This document shows positions 15,277 through 23,860 of a stretch of 35,089 nt of DNA, piece after piece. The notes below the pieces were generated by a model, which made no database searches, was not told the DNA's origin, and saw only the letters and a program-made list of their open reading frames with translations. Origin of the DNA: CAZCEC01 sp964497615 (GTDB lineage: Bacteria; Chloroflexota; Anaerolineae; Anaerolineales; UBA6663); assembly GCA_964497615.1 (NCBI GenBank), contig CAZCEC010000067.1, positions 1-35,089 on the forward strand. The letters run 5' to 3'. The translations under genes were made by a program, and so were the position numbers. The first letter of the stretch is position 1. Each line of letters opens with the position of its first letter.

Positions 15277-16800
15277 CTACGCGCTTTCGTCCTTGTGCCC
15301 GGCCTGGCCTCCTTCACTGGACTTGATGGCCCCCTTCACTGCTGGCAGATTGCGCAGCAGGTCCATCAGGTTGATGCCCGTCAGCGCCTCGATCACTTCC
15401 GGGATTTGCGCCACCGTGTCAGTCACGTCGCGCGTCACCTTCGAGGCCCCCGTGCTCCCCTCGCTCCCGTTGCTGATGACCACGATCTTGTCGGTCTGCG
15501 CCAGCGGCTGCGCCACCGCGCTCGCCAACGCCGGCAGCTTGTCCAACAGCTGCTGCAGGATGGCCGCTTGCGTGTACTGCTCCCAGGCCGCCGCCTTCTT
15601 GCTGGTGGCCTCGGCCTCGGCCAGACCCTGCGCCTGGATCACCTCCGCTTCCGTCAGGCCCTTGGCCTTGATGATGTCGGCTTCCGCCAACCCGCGCGCC
15701 TTGTTGGCGTCGGCCTCGCCCGTGCCCAGGTTGCGGGTCGCCGCCGCCTGGCCCTCGGCCTCGATCTCGAGCTGGTACTTGCGCGCCTCGGCCAGCGTGC
15801 GCTGGCGGAACTGCTCGGCCTCCGCCGGCTTGCGCACGGTGGCCTCCAACTCGCGCTCGCGCCGCGCCACTTCCTGCTGCTGCACCTCGATCTGCTTGCG
15901 CTTCTCCACCACCGCGATCTGGACTTCTTCTTCCTTCACCTTCTGGTTGCTGATGTTCTGCTGCAGGGTGTAGGCCAGCTCGGCCTCGGCTTTCTTGCGG
16001 TTCACCTCGGCATCGTAATCCGCCTTCTGCACCGAGTAGTTCTTCTGCGCCTCGGCGATCTTGGTCTCGGCCTCGAATTTGGCCGTCTCGCCCTCCTGCC
16101 GCGCCTTGGCCGCCTGGATGTTGGCGTCGCGCTGGGCGTTGGCCTGCCCGATGGCGGCGTCGCGCTTCACCTCGGCGATGCGGGCCTGGCCCAGCGCGTC
16201 CAGGTAGCCCTGCTGGTCGTGGATGTTTTTGATCGTGAACGAGACGATCACCAGGCCCATGTTCTGCATGTCCAGCGCCGACACTTCCTGCACCCGCTGG
16301 GCAAACTTGTCCCGGTCGCGGTAAATCTCCTCCACCGACAGCGTGCCCAGGATGGCGCGTAGGTGGCCCTCCAGGGTTTGCAGCGCCACGTTCTGGATTT
16401 CCTTCGTGCTCTTCGACAGGAACTGCTCGGCGGCGGTGATGATGGATACGTCGTCCGAGCCCACCTTCACCTGCGCCACCCCGTCCACCGTCACCGGCAC
16501 GCCGAACGAGGTATAGACGTTATTGGTCACCACCTCGATGGTCATCAACTCCAGCGAGATGTCGTCCACCCGCTCCAGCACGGGTAGGATGAAGGCGCCG
16601 CCGCCGCGCACGATGCGGAAACTGCGCCGTGTGCGCTGGCCGGCCGCGTCCGCCACCATCGCCCCACGCCCGGAGATGATCAGCACCTCGTTCGGGCCAA
16701 CCTTCTTGTAGCGGCTGGCATACACAATCGCCAGCACCAGAAAGACAAACAGGACCGCGACGACCGCGATAACGGCCACCAGCACTCCATCAATGACCAC
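15277..16800 (-). CDS. Flotillin-like SPFH protein
   Basis: 507 residues from GTG 16800, with AAGGAG 6 bases upstream. The N-terminal membrane segment (residues 5-28) is followed by an SPFH/band-7 domain (about 30-225: YKKVGPNEVLIISGRG, then ITAAEQFLSKSTKEIQNVA) and a long Ala/Glu/Lys/Gln-rich coiled coil (about 215-405) with the EAxxxKAxGLAEAE-type repeats of flotillins. The C-terminal domain has VVISNGSEGSTG and a hydrophobic helix near ALTGINLMDLL. This matches B. subtilis FloT/YuaG. It scaffolds ordered membrane microdomains. The NfeD gene lies 25 bases upstream in the same operon, as in yuaF-yuaG. Confidence 0.94.
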   Translation of the reverse strand: MVIDGVLVAVIAVVAVLFVFLVLAIVYASRYKKVGPNEVLIISGRGAMVADAAGQRTRRSFRIVRGGGAFILPVLERVDDISLELMTIEVVTNNVYTSFGVPVTVDGVAQVKVGSDDVSIITAAEQFLSKSTKEIQNVALQTLEGHLRAILGTLSVEEIYRDRDKFAQRVQEVSALDMQNMGLVIVSFTIKNIHDQQGYLDALGQARIAEVKRDAAIGQANAQRDANIQAAKARQEGETAKFEAETKIAEAQKNYSVQKADYDAEVNRKKAEAELAYTLQQNISNQKVKEEEVQIAVVEKRKQIEVQQQEVARRERELEATVRKPAEAEQFRQRTLAEARKYQLEIEAEGQAAATRNLGTGEADANKARGLAEADIIKAKGLTEAEVIQAQGLAEAEATSKKAAAWEQYTQAAILQQLLDKLPALASAVAQPLAQTDKIVVISNGSEGSTGASKVTRDVTDTVAQIPEVIEALTGINLMDLLRNLPAVKGAIKSSEGGQAGHKDESA

Positions 16801-16825
16801 GGCAGACTCCTTCTACTGGTTTGTC

Positions 16826-17392
16826 CTATTCCTGCGGGCGCACCACCACCACGCCGCTGACCAACTTCTCGATGGTCACCGTCGTGCCGCGCGCAATCGC
16901 CACCCCCGCCGCCGACTTGGCCGGGTAGCGCACCCGTCCGCCCTGCGCCACGAAGGCCACCTCGCCCACGCTGTCCGGCGGGATGGGCGTTGTCACCTCG
17001 CCCACCGCCCCCACGATGTCCTGGGTCCGCACTTCGGATGACCCCTGCGGCTTCAGCAAGAAGTATGTAAATGCCAGGTGCGCCAGCGCCGCCGTCACCA
17101 GTCCGCCGCCGCCCGCCCACGCCAGGCTCCACGCCGGCGCCACGTTGAACAATCCCAGGGCGATCAAGCCGAACGCGCCAAAGGCGGTCACAAAACTGGC
17201 AATCGCCACCGGCGAGAGCGCGCCCATGCCCCCTTGCGACCCGTCCGCTCCGATCTCAATCTCTGGCACGCCGGGCAGGTCAATGTCGCCCAGCCCGCCC
17301 CCGATCAGGATGATAACGGCGTAAACCACGCCGATGCCCAGCAGCACCAGGTAGATAACCGTCAGCCCGAGTGAGTTGGTGAACGCTTCCAT
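16826..17392 (-). CDS. NfeD/YuaF-like membrane protein (flotillin partner)
   Basis: 188 residues. It has an N-terminal membrane segment (residues 8-32), an acidic Gly/Asp stretch with GVPEIEIG, two more membrane segments (about 57-80 and 90-112), and a C-terminal OB-fold domain (GAVGEVTTPIPPDSVGEVAF through TVTIEKLVSGVVVVRP). NfeD proteins without the protease domain pair with SPFH proteins; here the partner is the flotillin gene 25 bases downstream. The 160-base spacer upstream (17393-17552) holds no clear gene. Confidence 0.88.
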   Translation of the reverse strand: MEAFTNSLGLTVIYLVLLGIGVVYAVIILIGGGLGDIDLPGVPEIEIGADGSQGGMGALSPVAIASFVTAFGAFGLIALGLFNVAPAWSLAWAGGGGLVTAALAHLAFTYFLLKPQGSSEVRTQDIVGAVGEVTTPIPPDSVGEVAFVAQGGRVRYPAKSAAGVAIARGTTVTIEKLVSGVVVVRPQE

Positions 17393-17552
17393 GTCGTACC
17401 GTGTAGTGTAGCATTAAACCGAGGCGCGCAAGCTGTCGTTTGCCAGCCGTTCGCCTGACCCTGCGCCTGGCCGCCGCCCGGCTCCCGCTCGCTGCCTGGC
17501 TACACCGCGTGGACCTACTTTGCCGTGGAAATTGTCACCGGCGCAACGGCCA

Positions 17553-18689
17553 TTACGCCCGCGCCGTAGCCTCCAGCCCAAACATCTCCGCTGATTGAGA
17601 CTTGTAGACGCCGTCTTCCTTCATCAGCTTCAGCATCGTCTCGCGAATGAACATCATCACCGGGTTGTGAGTAACCAATTGTGCTGTCACGCCGGCCGCC
17701 GTGCGCTGCCGCTTCTCGATGGCGGGCCGCAGCCGGCGCTCGTAGCTCACCAGCCCGGCCGGCCCCTCGGCCTGCAGGGCCTCCGCCAGCCAGTAGGCCC
17801 CTGCCAGCGCCGCCGTCGCCCCAAAGCCCGAGGCCGGCGTCAGGCTGTAGGCGGCATCGCCCACCAGCCCCACCCGGCCCTGAGACCAGGCGGGCAGACG
17901 CACGGCGATGAGTTGATCGGCAAAGACCGTGAGCGTGTCCGGCAGCGCCTCCAGCACCGCGGCGATGGGGGGCGCGGTCTGGCGGTGCAGGTCGATCAGG
18001 TGCTGGCGCAGCCCAGCCCCGCCCTGGCTGGGCACTTCGCGCAGGATGAACAGGCCGCCCACCTCCCCCCGGCCCAGGTCGTAGATCACCGACATGCGGC
18101 CCGGCGCAAACTGGACATAGCTCTCAACGTGGTCCGGGGCGGGAGCGATGAAGGCGGCATAGGCCGCGGTGAGGGGGTGGGGTCCCGCCTCGCCGAAGAT
18201 AGCCCGCCGCACCCGCGAGTGCACACCATCCGCGCCGATCACCAGGTCGAAGCTGCCCCCGGCGCCCCCGGTGAACTCAACTTCCACACCGGTGCGAGTG
18301 GGGTTCAGTGCGCTCAACTCGGTGTCAAAGTGGATGGCGACCTCATCCTTGACCGCGTCGTAGAGCACCATCTGGAGGTCGGCGCGGTTCAGGGGCAGCT
18401 TGCCGCGCTCATCCTGGCGGTAGCTCAGGTAGCGCCCCCCGTTGATGCGCCGGCCGCGCCCGTCCAGCACGTGATAGTGGATCGTGTCCGCGGCCCGCGC
18501 CAGCGCCCGGTCCAGGACCCCCATCTTGTCCAGCACCGTGATCGAGCCGCCCCGGATGCCGATCAGGAAACCGCGCGGCTCCAGGGCGGGGGCCTTCTCC
18601 ACCACCACCGGCGCGTGGCCCGCGCGCCGCAGCCAATAGGCCAGGGTGAGCCCGGCCATGCCAGCCCCAACGATGAGTGTACGCATCAT
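17553..18689 (-). CDS. FAD-dependent monooxygenase (PHBH/TetX fold)
   Basis: 378 residues. The dinucleotide-binding GAGMAG is at residues 8-13. The GD-type motif GADGVHSRVR is near 150, and the FAD ribityl-binding GRVGLVGDAAYSL is near 280. These mark the class A flavoprotein hydroxylases, which use NAD(P)H and O2 on aromatic, polyketide or antibiotic substrates. The particular substrate cannot be read from the sequence. The start is at ATG 18689 or the adjacent ATG 18686. The gene is divergent from the DUF1624 gene across an AT-rich operator (18710-18741), so expression is probably inducible. No regulator gene is adjacent. Confidence 0.9.
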   Translation of the reverse strand: MMRTLIVGAGMAGLTLAYWLRRAGHAPVVVEKAPALEPRGFLIGIRGGSITVLDKMGVLDRALARAADTIHYHVLDGRGRRINGGRYLSYRQDERGKLPLNRADLQMVLYDAVKDEVAIHFDTELSALNPTRTGVEVEFTGGAGGSFDLVIGADGVHSRVRRAIFGEAGPHPLTAAYAAFIAPAPDHVESYVQFAPGRMSVIYDLGRGEVGGLFILREVPSQGGAGLRQHLIDLHRQTAPPIAAVLEALPDTLTVFADQLIAVRLPAWSQGRVGLVGDAAYSLTPASGFGATAALAGAYWLAEALQAEGPAGLVSYERRLRPAIEKRQRTAAGVTAQLVTHNPVMMFIRETMLKLMKEDGVYKSQSAEMFGLEATARA

Positions 18690-18709
18690 GCTGCCCCAAT
18701 CCCCAATAT

Positions 18710-18741
18710 GACTAAATATTTATTTAGCTAAGACTAAATAT
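18710..18741. promoter_or_regulatory. Three-half-site AT-rich operator between divergent genes
   Basis: CTAAATA (18712-18718), then TATTTAG (18721-18727) in inverted orientation, then CTAAATA again (18734-18740). The first and third sites sit in a direct repeat GACTAAATAT whose copies start 22 bases apart (18710 and 18732), about two helical turns. The stretch is strongly AT-rich within a roughly 70% GC genome. This is the form expected for a dimeric regulator of the MarR, TetR or PadR type controlling both flanking genes. Confidence 0.65.
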
Positions 18742-18809
18742 GGTGCCCAGTGTACACCCCTCGGCGGGCACGTGTCAAGCTGAGCGTCAGTCAGGAGGCC
18801 CAGCCATCC

Positions 18810-19922
18810 ATGACCCACCCTTCACCCCCCACTGAGCGCCTGCCCGCCCTCGATCAACTACGCGGCCTGGTCATGGTCCTCATGGCCCTCGACCACACCC
18901 GCGACTTCTTCGCCAACGCCGCGTTCAACCCCCTCGACCTTGCCCGCACCACCCCCGCCTATTTCCTCACCCGCTGGGTGACCCACCTGTGCGCGCCGGT
19001 ATTCGTGCTGCTAGCTGGTTTAGGCGCCTTTCTCTACAGCTCCCGGGGCCGCACCCGCGCCCAGGTCTGCCGCTTCCTGCTGCTGCGCGGCCTGTTCCTC
19101 ATCGTGCTCGAGTTGTCGGTGGTGAACTTTGGCTGGCACTTCGACGCGCAGCCAGGCTTCTACCTGCTACAAGTCATCTGGGCCCTGGGCTGGTCTATGG
19201 TCGTTCTGGCGGGGCTCGTATGGCTGCCCCTGTGGGTCGTCGGCGCCATCGGCGTGCTGCTGATCGCCGGTCACAACCTGCTGGATGGCTTCCGCTCGCC
19301 GCCGCTCGGCCTCCCCGGCTGGCTGTGGAACATCCTGCACATGCCTCGTTCCCATTTTCTCCCCGGCGGCGCGGAAGTCTTCGTGCTCTATCCCCTCATA
19401 CCCTGGATCGGCGTCATGGCCCTCGGCTATGCCCTTGGCCCCCTCTTCCTCCGCCCCGCGCCCCAGCGCCGCCGCTGGCTGATCGGCCTGGGTTTGGCGC
19501 TGTCGCTGGCCTTCATCCTGCTGCGCCTCATCAACCGGTATGGCGACCCCCTGCCGTGGGCGCCTCAGCGCAGCCCGCTGTGGACGGTACTGGCCTTCCT
19601 CAATGCCGAGAAGTACCCGCCCTCGCTTGACTTCCTCCTGATGACCCTCGGCCCCGCGCTGCTGCTGTTGGCCTGGCTCGACCACGCGCCCGGCCGCCTG
19701 GGGTTGCTATTGATCACTTACGGCCGCGTCCCCCTGTTCTTTTACGTTCTGCATATTCCCCTCCTCCACGCCCTGGCCCGCTTCGGCGCGGGCGGCCAGC
19801 GCTTCAGCCTGCCCGTGGTCTATACCGTCTGGGCCGCCGTGACCGCCGCGCTCTACTTCCCCTGCCGCGCCTACGCCGCTTTCAAGGCCCGCCGCCGGGA
19901 ATGGTACTGGGCCCTATTCTGA
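18810..19922 (+). CDS. DUF1624/acyltransferase-like membrane protein
   Basis: 370 residues from ATG 18810, with AGGAGG 11 bases upstream. It opens with RLPALDQLRGLVMVLMALDHTRDFF, the start typical of DUF1624 and related heparan-alpha-glucosaminide N-acetyltransferase-like proteins, in which the D-x-x-R-G and D-H residues are conserved. About ten membrane segments follow, including a late YGRVPLFFYVLHIPLLH block that also fits this family. It probably transfers acyl groups across the membrane to an envelope glycan or lipid; donor and acceptor are unknown. It shares the AT-rich operator region with the flavin monooxygenase gene. Confidence 0.82.
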   Translation: MTHPSPPTERLPALDQLRGLVMVLMALDHTRDFFANAAFNPLDLARTTPAYFLTRWVTHLCAPVFVLLAGLGAFLYSSRGRTRAQVCRFLLLRGLFLIVLELSVVNFGWHFDAQPGFYLLQVIWALGWSMVVLAGLVWLPLWVVGAIGVLLIAGHNLLDGFRSPPLGLPGWLWNILHMPRSHFLPGGAEVFVLYPLIPWIGVMALGYALGPLFLRPAPQRRRWLIGLGLALSLAFILLRLINRYGDPLPWAPQRSPLWTVLAFLNAEKYPPSLDFLLMTLGPALLLLAWLDHAPGRLGLLLITYGRVPLFFYVLHIPLLHALARFGAGGQRFSLPVVYTVWAAVTAALYFPCRAYAAFKARRREWYWALF

Positions 19923-20106
19923 ATTGTGCCCGTGAGCACAAGGCCCCCTCCTAAAGTTATGCTCGACACCTAACCTGCGACCGATGCGCTGAGCGCCTGA
20001 TTTGGTTATGCTGCTACGAGGATGGGTGGGCCGGGCGCCCGCTCATGGCATCTCCGCATGGATCGACCGCTCCACGCCAGCGGGCGTTGAGCAGGGCAGG
20101 TAAGGC

Positions 20107-22314
20107 ATGTCTCGTCTGGCAACTTGGCTATTCATCACCTCGGTTATCCTGGCTGGCCCGGCGCTGGGCAGCGTTCACACCGTGCAGCCCGTGTTCGCCG
20201 CCAATGCCACCGTCGGCACCGGCACTGCCGGCAGTTGCACCCCGGCCGCCCTCCAGAACGCCGTCACCTTCGTGCTCACCAACAATGGCGGCAACATCGA
20301 TTTCAATTGCGGCCCCGCGCCCCACACCATCGTCATCACCGCCACCCTGCAAATCACCACCGGCATCGGCTTCGACGGCGGCGTGCTCGGCGATATCACC
20401 CTCAGCGGCGGTGATGTCCGCCCTGTCTTCAGCGTCCCCCTGGGCGGCGACCTGAGTCTGGAGGATATGGTGGTCGCGCACGGCGTCATCGGCGACGGGT
20501 CGGGCGGGTGCATCTTCAGCTTTCAGAGCGTCGTCTTCATCCAGCGCTCCCTCATCCATAGCTGCCGGGCCGGTCCGCCGGTGCTGGCGGGCCAGGCCGG
20601 GCCGAACATCGTGGACGGCTCCACCTCTGAAGGCGGCGCGATCTACAGCGGCGGCGGCAACCTGATCATCATCGACAGCCAGATCCTCAGCAGCACCGCC
20701 GACCTCGGCGGCGGCATCCGCAGCACGGGCAACCTGAGCCTCACCGGCTCGCGGCTGGCCGGCAATCGCGGCAATTCCTTTGGCGGCGCGGTGCAGGCCT
20801 TTGGCACCTTCCTGATCGCCGGCAGCCTCGTCGAGCACAACACTTCCAACCACGGCGGCGGCCTGTGGACTGCCGTTGGGTCGCAGACCATCATGGCCGG
20901 CACCACCATCTACTCCAACACCTCCGGGTTCGATGGCGGCGGCATCGAAAGCCGGGGTCTCATCACGATCACCCAAAGCCAGATCCTTGAGAACTTCGCG
21001 GGTTCGGCGGGCGGCGGCCTGAACGCCTATGACGGCCGGGCCAGCCTCGACCAGTCGCTGGTGGCCGGCAACCGCACCGATGGCGAGGGCGGCGGGATTT
21101 TTTCCAGCTTTGCACTGGTGCTCACCGATACGCAGGTGCTCAGCAACACTAGCGCCAACTCCGGCGGCGGGGTCTCCTCGGCGGATGTAACCGCCTCGGG
21201 GAGTTTGTTTCAGAACAATCAGTGCACCGACACGGACTGCTACGGCGGCGGGGTGTCCGGCTTCACGCTGGTGCTCACCGATACCCAAGTCATCAGCAAC
21301 TCCAGCAAGGGTCCGGGCGGCGGCGCCTCTGCTGCTATCGATGCCATCCTGCACAATGTCCTCGTCCAGGACAATCAGTGTCTGGGCCTCGCCTGTGGCG
21401 GTGGGGGGCTGTTCGTGGACGGGATGCTAACGGGCATACGCACGAACTTCATTGACAATACGAGCCGCTTTGATGGCGGAGGCGCATTCGTTTCTGGGCC
21501 GGCGGCTTTGTCCGAGGCAGATTTTCAGGGCAATGACTGCATTGACGCAGGCTGCTATGGCGGCGGCCTCTACGCCTCGGCCTTAGTGCTCGCCAGCACC
21601 GATTTTGTCAGCAACACCGCCAGCAGCCGGGGTGGCGGCATCTATACCGGCCAGGCCGTGATCAGCGCTGGGCTCTTCCAGGGGAATGCCTGCCAGACGC
21701 CTGGGTGTCTCGGCGGCGCTCTGACGGCCGGCGGGTCAATCGTGCTCACCGATACGCGTTTCCTCCAGAACACTTCGGCCGGCCTCGGCGGCGCCGTCTA
21801 TGGCGGAGGCGCTGCCCCCAGCCGGCTGGTCAACGCCCTGTTTGCCCGCAACTCAGCCGCCACCAGCGGCGCGGCGTTCTTCGCCGCCGGCTCAGGCGGC
21901 GCCACGCTCCTGCACCTCACCGTCGCCGGCCCGGGCGCCACCAGCGCGCCCGCGCTGCACGTGGCCGCCGGCCCGGCCGGCATCACCAACACCATCGTGG
22001 CCTCGTACACCGTTGGCATCACCCGCACCGGCGGCACTGCCTTTGAGGATTACAACCTGTTCTTCAATGTCCCCACGCCCACGGCGGGCGGCGTCGCCAG
22101 CGGCGGCCACAGCTTTGCCGGCAACCCGCTCTTTGCCGGCCCGGACCACGACGACTATCACCTGCGCCCCAACTCCAACGCCATCAACACCGGCGTCAAT
22201 GCCGGCGTCTTCACCGACATCGACGGCGACCCGCGCCCGGTCAACGCCGGCTTCGACATCGGCTATGACGAGTTCCTCTTGCGCCTGCTCTTCCTGCCGG
22301 TGATCCTGCGCTAG
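20107..22314 (+). CDS. Secreted right-handed beta-helix protein with Cys ladder
   Basis: 735 residues. A signal peptide (about residues 1-22, or to VFA at about 31) precedes a parallel beta-helix built of GGG-I/V-x-S and L-x-L-T-D-T-x-V-x-S-N-T-S turns, as in polymorphic outer-membrane and choice-of-anchor-Q proteins. Within it four units of 51-53 residues each carry N-x-C-x4-C (Cys373/378, 425/430, 478/483, 529/534). The end reads NPLFAGPDHDDYHLRPNSNA, the usual last turn of such helices, then a hydrophobic tail ending FLPVILR. The leader contains a CGCCCGCT/AGCGGGCG inverted repeat. It is probably displayed outside the cell as adhesin or glycan binder; the ligand is unknown. Confidence 0.85.
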   Translation: MSRLATWLFITSVILAGPALGSVHTVQPVFAANATVGTGTAGSCTPAALQNAVTFVLTNNGGNIDFNCGPAPHTIVITATLQITTGIGFDGGVLGDITLSGGDVRPVFSVPLGGDLSLEDMVVAHGVIGDGSGGCIFSFQSVVFIQRSLIHSCRAGPPVLAGQAGPNIVDGSTSEGGAIYSGGGNLIIIDSQILSSTADLGGGIRSTGNLSLTGSRLAGNRGNSFGGAVQAFGTFLIAGSLVEHNTSNHGGGLWTAVGSQTIMAGTTIYSNTSGFDGGGIESRGLITITQSQILENFAGSAGGGLNAYDGRASLDQSLVAGNRTDGEGGGIFSSFALVLTDTQVLSNTSANSGGGVSSADVTASGSLFQNNQCTDTDCYGGGVSGFTLVLTDTQVISNSSKGPGGGASAAIDAILHNVLVQDNQCLGLACGGGGLFVDGMLTGIRTNFIDNTSRFDGGGAFVSGPAALSEADFQGNDCIDAGCYGGGLYASALVLASTDFVSNTASSRGGGIYTGQAVISAGLFQGNACQTPGCLGGALTAGGSIVLTDTRFLQNTSAGLGGAVYGGGAAPSRLVNALFARNSAATSGAAFFAAGSGGATLLHLTVAGPGATSAPALHVAAGPAGITNTIVASYTVGITRTGGTAFEDYNLFFNVPTPTAGGVASGGHSFAGNPLFAGPDHDDYHLRPNSNAINTGVNAGVFTDIDGDPRPVNAGFDIGYDEFLLRLLFLPVILR

Positions 22315-22317
22315 CTG

Positions 22318-23742
22318 TTACCTCTTCACCAGCGGCAGGTCCACCCGATAGGTGTTGAACGTCGTCCAGGCCGCGTGGGACGCGATCTGATCGGATTCCT
22401 CATCCGTCCACACCCCAGCCACCCAAGGACCGTTGGAGGCCAGGTCGGCGCCGCTGTTGGCGCACGTGCCCCGGTCCTCAAACACCCGTTGGATCTCGGC
22501 CGTAGAGTAATACAGCATGTACGCATCGCCAAAGCACGTGCCCGGACTCCCCTCCGGCGCCTGCACACCAGCCAGATTAACTTCGTACATCCGCCAGCCT
22601 ATCACGGGAATATCGCCCGCGGTGCTATTCTCCTTGACAATGCGCGGCGCGCCCTCATTCGCGTTGGCCGTATTTGTTACGCGCGCCGGCTCGGTGTTGC
22701 CGCCGGTGGACGCCGGCCGGTACCACCACAACTCGTTATAAGCCAGGCTGTCGTGCGTCGCCGCAAACACCACCTGCGGCTGCAGCCCGATCATTTCCAG
22801 GTCCACGTTCCGGTAAACATTCCACCCGCCGTCCACTTCAGGGACGGTCAGCAGGGTCGCGTCGCGGTAACAGTCCGCTGGCACATCCAGGCAGCGCACC
22901 TTGATAGTATCGTCCAAACCGCTGTTGATCGTGTAAGCGAGGTAGGGGCGCTCCTCGCTGTCGAGCGCCAGCACCGGGTGGGTAATCAGGTAATCGTTGC
23001 CGCCGCCCTCAAACGTGCCGGCGGCCGGAAAGTCACCCAAAGCCCCGATGTTGTTGGAGTAGGCGACGAAAGTATCAGTCACCGGGTTGCGCACCCAGGC
23101 GGCGTGCAGGTCGCCGTTCGCATCGATGGCCAGGCTGGCGTCGACCGGCGACAGGACGCTGGAGTCGATATAACCGCTGCGGCTGCCGCCGGTGAGTTGG
23201 CGGTAGCGCAGCCGGACAAAACCGCTTACCGTGACGTAGTAGGCGGCATAGGCATCGGTGCCGCGCGCTTCGACCACCGGCGGGCCCTCACTGTCCACCT
23301 CAGAAGTATGCAGCAGGTTGGCGACCGGCTCAACGGCTCCAGGGTTGATGGCCGGGAACACGGTCCAGTAATCCACGCAGTCATTGAAGTCGGTGCATTC
23401 GGACCGCACCACGTAGGCGTCACCGCTGTCCGTCACAGCCACATCCGGATAGCGGCTGAAATTGCCGATCGGAGTCACGAACCCGTAGCTGTAGATCACC
23501 GCGCCGGTGGCCACGCGGCTATAGACTAACACGCAAGTGTACGTCGCGTCCTCGCCAAAACACTCGGTCCAGGCATAGTGCTTCATCCCGTCATCCCCCA
23601 CCGCCAGCGCCACCTCTTCAACGCTGGCAAAGGCCTCCCGCGGCAGGGGTCGCACGGGCGCGATCCCAAAAATACAGCCCGAGAGCAGCCACGCGCTCAG
23701 CGCCCCCAGGCAGACCGTCGCAACCACGCGTCGATTGGGCAT
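22318..23742 (-). CDS. Exported beta-propeller-like lipoprotein with LP tail
   Basis: 474 residues from ATG 23742, with GGAGG 4 bases upstream; the frame is open further upstream but that part reads antisense to the next lipoprotein gene. The signal ends in the lipobox LLSGC (Cys23). The mature part has blade-like repeats such as DVAVTDSGDAYVV, SLAIDANGDLHAAWV and VLALDSEERPYLAY, resembling sialidase/BNR-type propellers, with several Cys pairs (TECFGEDATYTC, SECTDFNDC). The last residues are VDLPLVKR, similar to the FLPVILR end of the neighbouring beta-helix protein. The two genes converge with only three bases between their stop codons. Confidence 0.82.
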   Translation of the reverse strand: MPNRRVVATVCLGALSAWLLSGCIFGIAPVRPLPREAFASVEEVALAVGDDGMKHYAWTECFGEDATYTCVLVYSRVATGAVIYSYGFVTPIGNFSRYPDVAVTDSGDAYVVRSECTDFNDCVDYWTVFPAINPGAVEPVANLLHTSEVDSEGPPVVEARGTDAYAAYYVTVSGFVRLRYRQLTGGSRSGYIDSSVLSPVDASLAIDANGDLHAAWVRNPVTDTFVAYSNNIGALGDFPAAGTFEGGGNDYLITHPVLALDSEERPYLAYTINSGLDDTIKVRCLDVPADCYRDATLLTVPEVDGGWNVYRNVDLEMIGLQPQVVFAATHDSLAYNELWWYRPASTGGNTEPARVTNTANANEGAPRIVKENSTAGDIPVIGWRMYEVNLAGVQAPEGSPGTCFGDAYMLYYSTAEIQRVFEDRGTCANSGADLASNGPWVAGVWTDEESDQIASHAAWTTFNTYRVDLPLVKR

Positions 23743-23803
23743 ATGACCTCCAGGCTCACCCTTCCGGCTGGCGCGCAAGTGTAACTCAGAATCGCCTTGC
23801 CCG

Positions 23804-23832
23804 TTGCTTCGAATGGAAATACCTCCTATGCT
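23804..23832 (+). promoter_or_regulatory. Promoter of the SdrD-B-like lipoprotein gene
   Basis: TTGCTT (23804-23809) and TATGCT (23827-23832), spacer 17 bases; the expected start is about 22 bases before the ATG at 23861. Confidence 0.5.
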
Positions 23833-23860
23833 ATTGTCACGAGAAAGAAGCGATGCCCGC

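Noticed and set aside
17478..17567. Short plus-strand frame reading like protein (ending TYFAVEIVTGATAITPAP) in the spacer between the NfeD and monooxygenase genes
   Set aside because: No start codon or ribosome-binding site, only about 28 codons, overlaps the end of the monooxygenase gene; could be a remnant but cannot be supported.
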